Shown in pieces: positions 21,027-21,207 of a stretch of DNA of 21,207 nt. The position numbers and the translations under genes were made by a program. This stretch comes from MWCR01 sp041665165 (GTDB taxonomy: Bacteria; Patescibacteriota; Patescibacteriia; 2-12-FULL-60-25): assembly GCA_041665165.1 (NCBI GenBank), contig JBAYJJ010000023.1, positions 1-21,207 on the forward strand, read 5' to 3'. Below the pieces are notes generated by a model that did no database searches, was not told the DNA's origin, and saw only the letters and a list, made by a program, of their open reading frames with translations. Numbering within the stretch: the first letter of the stretch is position 1; each line of letters begins with the position of its first letter.

Positions 21027-21207
21027 TTATGACCCACTTGGTCCCGAGGAAGTCCCCAGGTAGATTTTTTCCCTTAAAAGCGAGAGATCGCGTTTGAGTT
21101 GGTCATCGTTTTTGACTAAGCCTTCAATCTTGTTGCAGGCGTGCATAGCCGTGGTGTGGTCCCGGTTGCCAATCTGTTTGCCGATTGATGGGAACGAGCA
21201 CTTAGCC
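21027..21207 (-). CDS. dnaA: Chromosomal replication initiator DnaA, C-terminal end only
   Basis: The last 59 codons plus TAA; the rest lies beyond the window. This is domain IV, which binds DnaA boxes: CSFPSIGKQIGNRDHTTAMH contains the family signature R-DHTT-x-x-HA, followed by the final helix (DQLKRDLSLLREKI) and a short Gly/Ser-rich tail. It is transcribed towards dnaN. Identification is secure although only a small part is visible. Confidence 0.93.
   Translation of the reverse strand, partial: AKCSFPSIGKQIGNRDHTTAMHACNKIEGLVKNDDQLKRDLSLLREKIYLGTSSGPSGS

Overview
The window looks like an origin-proximal chromosomal segment of a Patescibacteria (Candidate Phyla Radiation) bacterium. This is an inference from compact housekeeping genes, a very large secreted mosaic surface protein, many small orphan genes and dense short intergenic repeats; no taxonomic search was possible. 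TGA acts as an ordinary stop, so the code is standard. All three tRNAs encode their CCA end.

Layout. 1-3877 (minus): 3'-truncated gene for a giant surface protein. 4154-5435: a beta-carbonic-anhydrase-like protein convergent with a NYN-domain protein. 5668-5928: rpsO (minus) behind a promoter and a ~105-nt leader. 6080-7612: an unusual cluster with six perfect parS palindromes (TGTTTCACGTGAAACA), two small paralogous genes, tRNA-Ala(CGC) and tRNA-Arg(CCT). 7757-9942: rpsT convergent with an operon of a winged-helix/phosphoribosyltransferase regulator followed by holA. 10035-14264 (minus): an orphan gene, polA and a glycerophosphodiester phosphodiesterase. 14453: tRNA-Cys(GCA). 14710-15962 (minus): a Cys/His-containing orphan and a secreted 3D-domain protein. 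16210-19065 (plus): a class A penicillin-binding protein. 19258-21207 (minus): a 71-aa orphan, dnaN, and the C-terminal end of dnaA.

How it fits together. dnaA, dnaN, holA and polA serve replication. The parS cluster, about 14 kb from dnaA, is the expected loading zone for a ParB protein encoded elsewhere. The PBP, 3D protein and surface protein serve the envelope.

Three patterns stand out beyond gene content. (1) The parS sites sit in transcriptional punctuation: two overlap the T-tracts of intrinsic terminators and two lie just upstream of -35 boxes. (2) Degenerate tandem repeats with a 7-nt period occur in about ten places, often touching stop codons and once inside polA. (3) Six orphan genes share one design (TTGAC-type -35, 17-bp spacer, strong GGAGG Shine-Dalgarno, single gene), while conserved genes lack a Shine-Dalgarno and several appear nearly leaderless. 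A family of paired-hairpin elements fills further gaps.
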